A stretch of 57,151 nucleotides of DNA. Origin: DAOTTX01 sp034437515 (GTDB taxonomy: Bacteria; Chloroflexota; Anaerolineae; Aggregatilineales; Phototrophicaceae). Numbering within the stretch: position 1 is the first letter of the stretch; the number at the start of each line of letters is the position of its first letter. The stretch is taken from contig DAOTTX010000425.1 of assembly GCA_034437515.1 (NCBI GenBank), positions 1-57,151 on the forward strand. The letters run 5' to 3'. The notes under the pieces are model-generated. The model worked only from the letters and a program-made list of their open reading frames with translations, searched no databases and was not told the origin of the DNA. Below, one piece after another: positions 25,101 through 33,540 of the stretch. A program made the position numbers and the translations under genes.

Positions 25101-25370
25101 AACGGTGGCATCTACACGATCACTATCGACCAACTTGAGGCCACCGCCAGCGCGACCATCACCATCGAAGCGCGGGTACGCACTGACCTATCTCGCTTCG
25201 AGATCGTTAACACAGCGACCGCCTCTACGGGTGCCAGCGCCCAATCGACGGTCGTGGTCGCCGGGACGATGCCCGCCACCGGTGAGTCCCCGGCGTGGCG
25301 CGATAGGCCGAATATCATCAGTGGTGCGGCGTTGTTTGGACTGGGTTTGTACCTGTGGCTCAGGCACTAA
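22119..25370 (+). CDS. Large surface protein with DUF11 repeats and MPATG C-terminus
   Basis: A 1083-residue exported protein. The signal peptide (VFFYSLLMALTTLLLIPVGDASA) is cleaved near residue 26. The rest is beta-rich with several DUF11/CARDB-like units of the type found in isopeptide-stabilised surface proteins, e.g. LTYSVNFQVSDYAAFEGVTI. The clearest is the last, about 935-1040 (LTWTITVTNTSGGLLTDLTV). A Gly/Asp/Ser-rich spacer (SGGGGDDGGDSG) precedes it. The C-terminus is MPATGE, then about 15 residues, a hydrophobic helix (ISGAALFGLGLYLWL) and RH, the layout of an LPXTG-like sorting signal. No sortase gene is in the window. GTG 22119 has GGGGAG 8 nt upstream; GTG 22113 would be only 2 nt from it. 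Role: probably cell-surface structure or adhesion. Confidence 0.85.
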   Translation: MRRVFFYSLLMALTTLLLIPVGDASAAPVPAITIDAPNTALIGETFTIDATFQNTGDQTGYGPFIDIFLPSRGADGDDGLTFVEAIILGGPAEARVLTFPDGGADGDCVRHPYLREQVCGTAGNTLAIIELPLGSVVPGQRVTEIDISVLTSPLADIGVTFNLRARGGFRFGISPVDDPCCDEPFAGSEVNASVTPSVLSVSKDNSAPEYEIATGPNGVHTWTLSVDIADGATLPDLRVIDALPAQIEVVPGSVASAPPNNGSNIAGGELIVEFGPITGTAAADDIIVTFDFTAPVNQNPDLSSTADNVVRVDGVWTPNDSRDGAQVNGPFASYGCPNDDCPGGAAPILLPFAAQKVVTGDVSPGSTLTYSVNFQVSDYAAFEGVTISDQLPDGLQYIGGSAALTYEQQGAVVLNSAAMGANAPAGNLNGPVTLTFDVSAQIGDVLIGGCVPPGGGVSDCVTFDSGAPTTGTLTYDALVLENFQAVDPEDTSSVDQGDVFINDAIISGDAVDPGDLTTVTAPGVTNDTTNEAEVERGQPEKTVYATTQTVAGNTVTNLCPCDDAQLTLAPGDSITYRIQQNVPISSYEDFFLTDYVPLPIFPLPATVPFNPVINGDIPPEGTAKFGPTETLFNIAGAPAVLVDAPTNSITFSYGDFNDVNNTETTVDLLFTVTMNDLPIADGLFLANTIERNEGSTNGGNDSAQDIAQVTVTGPLLRMSKGAVSSTGTEVSFEPPTVGPVVFNPPGSVPSFQPVINSIDLDDTPIDSNVSGVQPGDLVTFAVIIENEGSSRKGAFDIRVRDIIPEGFIIPAAGANLQVRLGTGAPVDFNGTVQSFFTDAGIELTDPDVDNGVCGPYADTGGANIIVITYDLQLQQTPPGNVRNTSETFNYSSEEGGSDHTGDQDITTTSTVFFSGGGGDDGGDSGTADGGSDDGQVTLIKSAGEPFVQPGDPLTWTITVTNTSGGLLTDLTVTDSVPPEVEVISLTSSTGSVSSNGGIYTITIDQLEATASATITIEARVRTDLSRFEIVNTATASTGASAQSTVVVAGTMPATGESPAWRDRPNIISGAALFGLGLYLWLRH

Positions 25371-25446
25371 AACACCAGAGGAAATTTGCACTTTGTCATA
25401 GTTCTACATACACTAAGATAAAGTCATATAATCCAAAGGTGCGGCG

Positions 25447-28400
25447 ATGCGTTTTCGATTATTCTTGGTGATATTTGCGTCACTATTACTGACATGGGAA
25501 CCTGCAACACAGGCGCAGCCACCCGGCCCAGCGGGAACTTGCCCCGCGCTGGTCGAGCAAGCTCTATCCGAAGTTTCAAGCAACTGTGACGACCTGGAAC
25601 GCAACAACGCTTGTTACGGCTATCGTCAGGTGGATAGCACATTCACCAACGACGTCCCGGACAGATTTTTCAGCCGACCCAGTGACCGTAGCACCCTCAC
25701 CGTGATCGGCAGCATCCGCACCGCACCGCTAAATCTCGCGGAAGAAGAATGGGGCGTCGCCATAGTAAAAGCCTTAGCGAACATCCCCGGCACACTGCCC
25801 GGTCAGGCGGTGACCTTTGTCCTGCTCGGCGATGCTGAGATTGAGAACGGCGTCGAACGTGAGGACGCTTTCAGCCCTGGTGAAGCGATTGAGGTCGAAG
25901 CCACATCGAACACGGTCATGCGCAGCGGCCCGCGCACCAATACCAATATGATTACCGGCATCCCCGCCGGGGCAACCGTACAGGTCGATGCGATCAACCC
26001 TGATGCAGATTGGGTAAGGGCGACCTATGACGAGCGGTTTGGTTGGGTGAGTCGGGCGATGGTCGCCGAAGACCCACAAATCGACGACCTACCCGTGCTG
26101 GATAGCGAAACTTACACCCCGATGCAAGCCTTCTACCTGCGTACCGGCATCGGGCGCAGCGAATGTGAAGAGGCACCGGATACACTGGTCGTGCAGGGAC
26201 CGCAAGAACTTCTCGTGGACATCAACGCCAACGGCGCGGACATCCGGCTCGGCTCGACGATTGTGCTGGAAGTCTTCGACAGCAGCGAAATCATGCGCCT
26301 GACGGTCATCGACGGCACCGCCTATCTCTACCCGGATACGGAAGATGAAATCGAAGTCGAAGCCGGGTTTTACGCCACCATCTGTCTGACAGAAAACCCT
26401 GATAACCTGGGCGTCGATGACATCGAGAACGATTTCGCCATCGGCGAGGACTGTCGCTGGTCTACGCCGGTTGAGGCCACACGCGACGACCTCGTCCCCT
26501 TCTTGACACTCGAAGGCATCCCCGAAGACGTCCTGGAATACGAGATCGACGTCGTGCTACCACCCGAAGACATCGTCGAATGCCGGATCAACGATGAGTG
26601 GCTCGGCACCTACATCGTACAACCAGAGGACACCCTATCGTCCATCGCCCCACGCTACGAACTCACCGTCATGGAGCTGGCGCAGGGTAACTGCATTGAA
26701 AATCCTGACGTCATCGTCACCGATAGTGAGTTGGTCGTGCCAGTCGTCGAAGTCGCGGTCGTTCCCGATGATCCCGTTGACGATGATCCGGTGAGCGACC
26801 CACCTGTGGTCGTGCCACCGCCGACGGGTGTTGATCTAGGGGTCACCATCGCTGCGAGTGCAACCGTGCTTAACCCGCTGGATCCAGTCACCTTGACCGT
26901 CTCCATTTCCAATGCTGGGCCGGAAAACGCACGCGGTGTGCAGGTTGGCGTCAATATTCCGCCCGGCATCGCGATTAGCAATGTAAACGCACCCGCCGGA
27001 ACCAGTTACAACGGCGGTGTGTGGACGATTGGCGACCTGAACAGTGGCAGCACCCCGGCGCTGACGCTCAACGGTCAGGTGAATGCCAATACAGACGGCA
27101 CCACCCAGACCGTCACCGCCCAGGTCAACGCCGTCGAACAGCAGGATAACAACCCCGGCAACGATACCGCTGGAGTGCCGATTACGGTCGGCAGCATAAT
27201 CGATGCCAGCGTTACGATTGTGGAGACGGTCGGCGGGACGTATGACGAAAGCAAGCAGGTTACGTTCAATATCACGGCGGCGAACAACAGCCCCACCCCG
27301 GTGACGGGTGCTACGGTACAACTCACCATAGATAACTTGCAGCAAAATTCATGGGTGCCGACCACAGGCACCTATGACCCGGTAACCGCCCTCTGGACGA
27401 TTGGCGATCTGGCGGCGGGCGCGACGGGAACGCTCACGCTGGAGGCCACGATCATCCCTGGTTCCGCAGGTGCCACCGCGACGACCAGCGCGGCGATCAC
27501 CATCAACGAAACCGATACCAATACCGCGAACAACACGGCGGCAGCGGTTCTCAACGTGATCTTCGGGACGATCGCCGTCAACACTGATTCCGTTGTCGTT
27601 AACCCCACAGATGGCATTTGTTCGCTCGTCGAGGCCGTGACCTCAGCGGAAATCAACAGCGCCAGCGGCACCGTTCCCGGCGAATGTGGCACCGGCAGCG
27701 CCGCCGACATCATCGACTTAAGCACGGCAGGTGGGCCAATCAACTTTGTAGGGGCCAATTTGTTCGGCCTAAATGCACTGCCACCCATCACCACCGCGAT
27801 TACGATTGATGGCGGCGACACTTTGATCCAACGTGACATGATCACTGCCCCGCCTTTATTCCGGTTTTTCGATGTGCAACCGTCAGGGAACCTCACGTTG
27901 AATAACATCGCCCTCAGCGGAGGCGACGCAGGACCGATGGATAACGGTGGTGCCATCCTGGTCAACCAGGGAACACTGACACTCAGCAATGCAACGATCA
28001 TCAACAGCGTGGCGAGCAACGGCGGTGCGATCGCCGTCGAACTCGGTAACGCTAATATCGTAAACACCACCTTCGATGGCAACTCAGCCGAAAATGGTGG
28101 TGCCATCTTCGTGCTTGGTAGCGCCACTGTGGGCAGCACAGTGACCTTTAACGGCGGACTCGTGCAAAACAACACGGCCAATATGGCCGGTGGTGCCTTC
28201 TTTGTCTCCGGCGACGCACAACTTACGTCAAACGGTGTGACCTTCCTCAACAACATCGCACAGGTCGGGCAAGGGCAGATCACAGATGGTGGGGACACAG
28301 CCATACCCGTAATACCGGTCATCAACTTCAGCAACGGCAACCAGATCAACGCACCCGCGCCCAGCCCACAATGCGATGCAATGGAGATTACCATCAACGA

Positions 28401-28449
28401 CGACGGCACTAATGGCGGCAATGCCAGTGACGGCACCTGCTATCCGTAG
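25447..28449 (+). CDS. Multidomain exported protein: SH3, FecR-like, LysM, DUF11, CSLREA beta-helix
   Basis: A 1000-residue protein with a signal peptide (FRLFLVIFASLLLTWEPATQAQ). Domains in order are as follows. A bacterial SH3-like domain (about 145-205) contains TVMRSGPRTNT and ADWVRATYDERFGWVSR. A FecR-like strand block (about 240-320) contains GTAYLYPDTEDEIEVEAG. A LysM unit (about 388-435) contains YIVQPEDTLSSIAPRY. A Pro/Asp linker precedes two DUF11 units (about 460-700). A CSLREA-type start (GICSLVEAVTSAEIN) then leads into a right-handed beta-helix (about 710-960) with repeats such as NGGAIAVELGNANIVNTTFDGNSAENGG shortened across turns. LysM and SH3 point to peptidoglycan binding. 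It lies 76 bp after the DUF11 gene on the same strand and may be co-transcribed. No C-terminal anchor is present. Confidence 0.85.
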   Translation: MRFRLFLVIFASLLLTWEPATQAQPPGPAGTCPALVEQALSEVSSNCDDLERNNACYGYRQVDSTFTNDVPDRFFSRPSDRSTLTVIGSIRTAPLNLAEEEWGVAIVKALANIPGTLPGQAVTFVLLGDAEIENGVEREDAFSPGEAIEVEATSNTVMRSGPRTNTNMITGIPAGATVQVDAINPDADWVRATYDERFGWVSRAMVAEDPQIDDLPVLDSETYTPMQAFYLRTGIGRSECEEAPDTLVVQGPQELLVDINANGADIRLGSTIVLEVFDSSEIMRLTVIDGTAYLYPDTEDEIEVEAGFYATICLTENPDNLGVDDIENDFAIGEDCRWSTPVEATRDDLVPFLTLEGIPEDVLEYEIDVVLPPEDIVECRINDEWLGTYIVQPEDTLSSIAPRYELTVMELAQGNCIENPDVIVTDSELVVPVVEVAVVPDDPVDDDPVSDPPVVVPPPTGVDLGVTIAASATVLNPLDPVTLTVSISNAGPENARGVQVGVNIPPGIAISNVNAPAGTSYNGGVWTIGDLNSGSTPALTLNGQVNANTDGTTQTVTAQVNAVEQQDNNPGNDTAGVPITVGSIIDASVTIVETVGGTYDESKQVTFNITAANNSPTPVTGATVQLTIDNLQQNSWVPTTGTYDPVTALWTIGDLAAGATGTLTLEATIIPGSAGATATTSAAITINETDTNTANNTAAAVLNVIFGTIAVNTDSVVVNPTDGICSLVEAVTSAEINSASGTVPGECGTGSAADIIDLSTAGGPINFVGANLFGLNALPPITTAITIDGGDTLIQRDMITAPPLFRFFDVQPSGNLTLNNIALSGGDAGPMDNGGAILVNQGTLTLSNATIINSVASNGGAIAVELGNANIVNTTFDGNSAENGGAIFVLGSATVGSTVTFNGGLVQNNTANMAGGAFFVSGDAQLTSNGVTFLNNIAQVGQGQITDGGDTAIPVIPVINFSNGNQINAPAPSPQCDAMEITINDDGTNGGNASDGTCYP

Positions 28450-28462
28450 CAGGTCGCCGTGA

Positions 28463-28840
28463 TTATGGTTCGATAAATTGTAAGAGCAGTTGGATGATCG
28501 AGTTGGGGTCGATAGGTTTGGGGAAGTAGGCGTCAAAACCCGCTTTGCGGGCATCTTCGGCGACGTTGACCGAGTGATACGCCGTCACCGCGATGACGGG
28601 TATCGCCCTTGTCTTTGAGTTCGCACGTAGGGCGTCTAGCGTTTCCCAACCGTCCATCTCCGGCAGCGCAAGATCCATAATAATCAGGCTAGGGTCGAGG
28701 TCGTTAATGACGTTCAAGCACTCCTGACCATTACGCACGACGGACACCTGCGCCCCATGATGACGGAGGATTTTTGAGACGACCTGTATGCTGTCATATT
28801 CATCTTCGACCACAAGAATGTGCCAATTTGTATGTTGCAC
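28463..28840 (-). CDS. Single-domain response regulator
   Basis: A 125-residue receiver domain without an output domain (CheY/DivK-like). The acidic pocket is VVEDE near residue 11. The phospho-Asp is in LIIMDLALPEMDGW (D56 by count from GTG). The Thr is in VIAVTAYHS and the Lys in YFPKPID. It starts at GTG 28840, 3 bp after the stop of the preceding regulator, with no ribosome binding site of its own, so it depends on translational coupling. It is the last gene of the kinase-regulator-regulator operon. Output must be by protein interaction or phosphotransfer to a partner elsewhere. Confidence 0.9.
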   Translation of the reverse strand: MQHTNWHILVVEDEYDSIQVVSKILRHHGAQVSVVRNGQECLNVINDLDPSLIIMDLALPEMDGWETLDALRANSKTRAIPVIAVTAYHSVNVAEDARKAGFDAYFPKPIDPNSIIQLLLQFIEP

Positions 28841-28843
28841 AGG

Positions 28844-29263
28844 TTAATCCGTTCCGACGCTGCGTGCATTCTGCGAAGAAGAAGAGAGACAATCGTGAAT
28901 ATCATCGAGGAAGGTGCCAATGCGGAAAGGCTTGGCGATGTACCCGTCGAACCCTTCTTCGATCACCCGCTCACGATCACCGAGCATAGCATGTGCGGTC
29001 AGCGCGATGACTGGAATATCGCGCGTCTTGTGCTGGCTGCGTAGCTGCCGGTGCATCTCCCAACCGTCCATATTCGGCATAGAAAGATCGAGTAAGATGA
29101 ACGTCGGGTTGATGTTTTGCAGCAGCTTCAACCCTTTCAAACCGTCGGTAGCAGTGTGGACTTGCGCACCATTGAACGCGAGAATTTTCTGCGCTACGCC
29201 GACATTATGCGGCTCATCATCGACGATAATGACCGTCCAATTTTTCATGTCTGTAGTATTCAT
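28844..29263 (-). CDS. Single-domain response regulator coupled to LOV/PAS kinase
   Basis: A 139-residue receiver domain: IIVDDEPHN pocket, phospho-Asp in FILLDLSMPNMDGWE, Thr in VIALTAHAM, Lys in YIAKPFRIG. A short Ser/Asn-rich tail follows, with no DNA-binding part. Its ATG overlaps the kinase stop as ATGA (29260-29263), so it is the direct translational partner of that kinase. The following gene encodes a second receiver, giving a kinase with two separate stand-alone acceptors, an arrangement used for phosphorelays or to split a signal. Confidence 0.92.
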   Translation of the reverse strand: MNTTDMKNWTVIIVDDEPHNVGVAQKILAFNGAQVHTATDGLKGLKLLQNINPTFILLDLSMPNMDGWEMHRQLRSQHKTRDIPVIALTAHAMLGDRERVIEEGFDGYIAKPFRIGTFLDDIHDCLSSSSQNARSVGTD

Positions 29264-32010
29264 TCTGAACTCCCATTCAATAGCCTCGATCTTAGAGATA
29301 ATGGTAGAAAAACAGTAAAGGTAGTGCCCGTGCCGACTTCACTTTCAAGCCGGATATTGCCACCCATCAGCAAGGCGAGCTTCTTCACGATAGACAAACC
29401 CAGCCCGGTGCCTCTATATTGGCGCTGTGAAGTCCCATCGGCCTGACGAAACTCCTCGAAGATGGTTTCTTGTTGGTGTACAGGGATGCCGATGCCGGTA
29501 TCCTTCACAATCAACGTCCAGGTATCACGCCCATGCTTGCGGGCACTCATACGGACGTTGCCTTCGTGCGTAAATTTAATCGCATTGGAAAGCAAATTAA
29601 TTGCAATCTGCTTGATGCGATCCGGATCACCGATCATAATATCCGGCAGACGATCATCGATCGTGTATTCAAAATTCAGCGTGTCCTCTTCGATCAAACC
29701 CTCGGTTTGTCTGACGATTTCAAGCAGTAACTTACGCAGGTTGAACGGCTTACGCACCAATTCCACCCGTCCGGCCTCGATTTTGGAAAGATCAAGCACA
29801 TCATTAATCAAACTCAATAGATGTTCCGCGTTCGTCAGTACCCGCGCTTGGTATTCGCTTTGCTCTTCGTTGAGTGGCCCGGTCATCCCGGCAAGTTGAA
29901 TCTCAGTATAACCGATGATGGCGTTCAACGGGGTACGCAACTCGTGCGACATGGTCGCTAAAAACTCGCTTTTCAACTGGGTTGCGGCTTCGGCCTGTCG
30001 CTGCGCCAGTGCAAGCTGGTGATTGGCCTGGATGAGCGCCTCATTCTGAGATTTGATCCGTTTCTCGGCGATAACGCGCTCGGAAATATCAGTGCTGATG
30101 CCGACGAAGTGTGTCAGGTTATCATCCACATCGAAGATAGGAGCGAGCCGTAACTCGTTCCAGAACATCTCACCATCGGCGCGGTAATTCCGCAAGACGA
30201 CCGCACACGACTTACGCTCTCGAATGGCTTCACGGATGATCTCAAGATTGGGCTGGTCGCGGTCATCGCCTTGTAAAAAGCGACAGTTCCGTCCGATGAT
30301 CGACTTTTCATCGTAGCCGGTGATCTGTTTAAATGCCGGATTGACGTAAACCAATGGGAGATCGGGTTGTGTCGCATCTGCGATGCTGATTGCCGAGTCG
30401 TTGGATTCAATGGCCTGATTGCGCAACCGCAGTTCGACATCCATGTGCTTGCGCTCGGTGATGTCGCGTGCGACGAAGTAAATCAGGTCATCTTCGAGAT
30501 GTGGCACCGCGTTCCAGGCTAACCAGATTTCGCGTCCATCTTTGCAGATAAAGCGATAATCAAAGTTGACCAGTAGCGCGTCTTCATCTTCAAACCGCTG
30601 GATCCGCGCGATTGCCGCCTCACGGTCTTCCGGGTGGATCAAGTCGTAAAGGGATTCACCGAGTAGTTCGCCTTCCGTATAACCAATCGTGCGCTCCCAG
30701 GCCGGGTTCAATTTGATGAGCGTGCCATTATAATCCATGATGCCCAGCATATCGACGGAGAGGGCATAGATGCGATCAGCTTCGCGCTCTGCACGGCTGC
30801 GTTCGGTGATCTCCTGCTGCAAGCGAGAGTTGATCTTCTGTAGTTCCGCTGTCCGAACCTCGACCCGGCGTTCCTGCTCCTCGTGTGCTTGACGCAGGTT
30901 TTCTTCCATGCGCTTACGCTGAGAAATATCATGATGCACGATGACGTAGCCGGTCGGCTTGCCAAAGTCGCCACGAATTTGTGAGATCGCCGAGGTAACC
31001 GTCAGCGGTGTGCTGTTGCGATGCCTGAGCATGATTTCACCCTGCCAGTGTCCGTCTTCTTCCAACGCCTGCTCCACCATATCCCGATCATGATTGGGAT
31101 ATGCCATACCGAAGACGTCAACGGTTGTCTTCCCGATGACGTCCACCGCCGCCCACCCGTAAATGCGCTCAGCCGCTTTATTCCAGGTGAGAATACGATG
31201 GTCGAGATCGGTCGAGATAATCGCATCGGAGACGTTGTAAAGCAGATTCGCCTGATAGCGCAGCCGTTCCTCAACGCGCTTACGTTCGGTAATATCCCGG
31301 TTGATCGTCAACATACCGACGATGGAACCGTTTTCATCGCTGACCGTTGAAAGTGATGTCAGCACATGGACGACACCGCTATCTTTGCGCGTCTGTATGG
31401 TCTCCCCACGCCAGTACCCTTTATGTTCCAGCGTTTGACGAATATCGTGTACAGAATAGCCGATATGGTTTGTCTCGATAACATCCGTGAGTACCTGCCC
31501 GGTGATCTCATCCGCTCGCCAGCCGTAGATAATCTCGGCGGCTTTGTTCCACGACAGCACACGCAGTTCAAGATCGGTGAAGAACGCGGCGTCGGAAACA
31601 TTTTCCAGAAGAGCGGCCTGCTGTCTCAGTTGCTCTTCTGCGTCGGGACGAGGCCGAAACACACCAATCACACCCGTCACCACCCCTTCATGTACATCGG
31701 GGATCAAACTACCGATGACGGTCATCGCCGGTTGGCGCGGATAACTTAGCATAAAGACGTTGTTATGTAATATATGCCCTTGCCGCACCTGTTCGAGCAT
31801 CGCGTCGAGTTGAAAACGCTGGTCAACAGGCAGCAGTGCATGAAATGTGTTCGCCTGAGATAAATCATCATCGCAGTCAAAATGACGGCACCACGCCGGG
31901 TTGACGTGACGAAGCGTGCCATCCAGTGTAAAATGGCAGACCAAATCACTGACAAAGTCAGCAATCGACTTTGAGGTTGTCGAAGAGTCTAGCTTCATAC
32001 TGGATCGCAT
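29260..32010 (-). CDS. Five-PAS sensor histidine kinase with LOV-like domain
   Basis: A 916-residue soluble kinase. PAS-like domains occupy about 15-120, 130-245, 255-365, 410-520 and 528-645. A coiled coil (370-410) lies between the third and fourth. HisKA has H689 in ATMSHELRTP; the HATPase has N809 in NLLSNAIKF, DTGIGIP, and RGTGLGLSI. The fifth PAS bears the LOV signature GRNCRFLQ with the adduct-forming C576. The flavin-binding N608 (RNYRADG) and N618 (FWN) are also present. The Gln expected after FVG(I/V) is Ser (S639). This strongly suggests a flavin-binding blue-light sensor, with altered signal transmission. There are no membrane segments and no attached receiver. Two separate receivers follow in the operon. 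Confidence 0.9.
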   Translation of the reverse strand: MRSSMKLDSSTTSKSIADFVSDLVCHFTLDGTLRHVNPAWCRHFDCDDDLSQANTFHALLPVDQRFQLDAMLEQVRQGHILHNNVFMLSYPRQPAMTVIGSLIPDVHEGVVTGVIGVFRPRPDAEEQLRQQAALLENVSDAAFFTDLELRVLSWNKAAEIIYGWRADEITGQVLTDVIETNHIGYSVHDIRQTLEHKGYWRGETIQTRKDSGVVHVLTSLSTVSDENGSIVGMLTINRDITERKRVEERLRYQANLLYNVSDAIISTDLDHRILTWNKAAERIYGWAAVDVIGKTTVDVFGMAYPNHDRDMVEQALEEDGHWQGEIMLRHRNSTPLTVTSAISQIRGDFGKPTGYVIVHHDISQRKRMEENLRQAHEEQERRVEVRTAELQKINSRLQQEITERSRAEREADRIYALSVDMLGIMDYNGTLIKLNPAWERTIGYTEGELLGESLYDLIHPEDREAAIARIQRFEDEDALLVNFDYRFICKDGREIWLAWNAVPHLEDDLIYFVARDITERKHMDVELRLRNQAIESNDSAISIADATQPDLPLVYVNPAFKQITGYDEKSIIGRNCRFLQGDDRDQPNLEIIREAIRERKSCAVVLRNYRADGEMFWNELRLAPIFDVDDNLTHFVGISTDISERVIAEKRIKSQNEALIQANHQLALAQRQAEAATQLKSEFLATMSHELRTPLNAIIGYTEIQLAGMTGPLNEEQSEYQARVLTNAEHLLSLINDVLDLSKIEAGRVELVRKPFNLRKLLLEIVRQTEGLIEEDTLNFEYTIDDRLPDIMIGDPDRIKQIAINLLSNAIKFTHEGNVRMSARKHGRDTWTLIVKDTGIGIPVHQQETIFEEFRQADGTSQRQYRGTGLGLSIVKKLALLMGGNIRLESEVGTGTTFTVFLPLSLRSRLLNGSSE

Positions 32011-32110
32011 TTTCCGTGACGATAATCATCTCTATTATGACTTAAAATGGCCAGGCAAATCACCTGTACTTACGTTTAGTCAATCGACCAGGTCGAGGGT
32101 GGCCAATCGG

Positions 32111-33127
32111 CTACCATTGCCCCGTCCGTGAATAGTAATCAATGGCTCGCACACTCAAGACAGCTGCAATCAGCGGCAACCAGAGGAACCCCACCGCCGC
32201 AAAGCCAATGCCGACTAGCGAATATTGGTTATAACCAGCGATGTTGAGTTCCGGCAGCGCATAGGCCAGCACCGCACTACCGGCAAAGACGATCAGTACC
32301 AGTATAACCCAGAGCGGAGACAGCAAACGCTGTGGCAGATGGTCATCCATCAGTGTGCGTCCGTGTGGGCTGCGTTGTGACCAGATCACGCCGTAACACA
32401 GCAAGATCAATGCAACGTTGCCAACGAGTGCCAGCAGCGTCAGACTTTCATCGAGCAGCCGCACCATCACCAGCACAATCCCCACCCCGCCAATCAACCC
32501 CCATTCGGCGAGGGTCAAGCGCAGATGATCCACTTGCTCGACGGGATAGCGTAAGCTGGCGACATACAACACGCCGACCAACAGCAGCGTCAACACCGCA
32601 TAGAGCGCGACGGTTTCTGTCTGTGGCATCGGCGCGAGGCTTTCCGGCAACCAGCGTAACCAGATTCCCCAGATGAACCCCACCCCTAACGCGAACCCCA
32701 GCAGATAACGCCGGTATTTCGCTCGATCCCCCGCCAGCAGCACCAGCAGCAAACCGACCATTTCCAGCCCAATCAGGCCGTTACCGCCAATCGCCCGTGT
32801 GATTAGTGTGCGCGGATAATCATCCAGGGTGAAGGCCGGGTTCGCCAGCGCACTTACGCACAGCGCGTACAGCGCGACGACCAACATAACACCATAAGCG
32901 TCTTTAACGCGAAAACGAACGGTCAAATCCAACAGCACCGCCGCCAGCCCGATGTAAATCGGTGGCAGGATCAACCAGTCAACCAGAGTGCGTGCTGGCA
33001 GGTCGATCCATAACAGGATCTCTGCACCGAAGAACAGCAACGCCGCCAGCAGCAACCGCAGCATCCACGCTGTGAGCGGCGAAACCAACGTTTGATTCGA
33101 CAATGCCCTTGCCCCTTCCTTCTGCAT
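32111..33127 (-). CDS. Polytopic membrane protein of unknown function
   Basis: A 338-residue protein with about nine to ten hydrophobic helices spread over its whole length, e.g. LLLAALLFFGAEILLWI, GLEMVGLLLVLLAG, LYAVLTLLLVGVLYVASL, GLIGGVGIVLVMVRLL, LWVILVLIVFAGSAVLAYAL. No catalytic motif and no recognised family. Charged residues are few and in loops. ATG 33127 is preferred: GAGG lies 5 nt upstream, whereas the frame open to 33172 has no ribosome site and adds a Cys-containing, non-hydrophobic leader. It is transcribed away from the SDR pair and stands 100 bp upstream (in its own direction) of nothing co-directional except the kinase operon promoter area. Confidence 0.75.
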   Translation of the reverse strand: MQKEGARALSNQTLVSPLTAWMLRLLLAALLFFGAEILLWIDLPARTLVDWLILPPIYIGLAAVLLDLTVRFRVKDAYGVMLVVALYALCVSALANPAFTLDDYPRTLITRAIGGNGLIGLEMVGLLLVLLAGDRAKYRRYLLGFALGVGFIWGIWLRWLPESLAPMPQTETVALYAVLTLLLVGVLYVASLRYPVEQVDHLRLTLAEWGLIGGVGIVLVMVRLLDESLTLLALVGNVALILLCYGVIWSQRSPHGRTLMDDHLPQRLLSPLWVILVLIVFAGSAVLAYALPELNIAGYNQYSLVGIGFAAVGFLWLPLIAAVLSVRAIDYYSRTGQW

Positions 33128-33540
33128 ACACCCCTCACAACGACCAACCTGGAAGATCAATCCACACCGCATCTATCGTACCTTCCTTGCTACTCGATAG
33201 TTGAATCACACGATAGACCGAGCTTTCGGGCTGAGTGTATCGCGCCCGGTGGTTGCATTCTGCAATTGTTCATCCAAAGACTAAATTTACACTCTAATCG
33301 AGTCGCTTATATGCCACTCTAACACCAGCCGACACCTGCGACAAGCCAGGTTAATCCTCAAAGGGGGACGACACAGTCGAGGCCATCTCATCACGACACC
33401 CGTAGCTTGCCGGGTTGGAGAACTCCTATGCTATGCCTACCTGCATTTTGCTGCAATCCCCCGCGACCTGCACACTTGCACGACGCCCCACTGCATAGCA
33501 TACTTACTGCTTGATATTCACTATCCGACATCTGAACGTT
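33128..33540. promoter_or_regulatory. 413-bp divergent intergenic region with a 10-bp inverted repeat
   Basis: No gene was recognised here. It lies between the divergent membrane-protein and SDR genes and should carry both promoters. TATGCTATGC (33427-33436) and GCATAGCATA (33493-33502) are a perfect inverted repeat with 56 bp between. The right arm overlaps a weak -10-like CATACT (33499-33504), placed 17 bp after TTGCAC (33476-33481). The SDR start at 33541 has no clear ribosome binding site. Confidence 0.4.

Noticed and set aside
27372..28436. 354-codon minus-strand frame across the beta-helix gene
   Set aside because: It is Pro/Ala/Ser/Val-rich and shadows a clear beta-helix coding sequence. 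Similar long antisense frames over the giant gene (e.g. 38978-40003) were rejected for the same reason.
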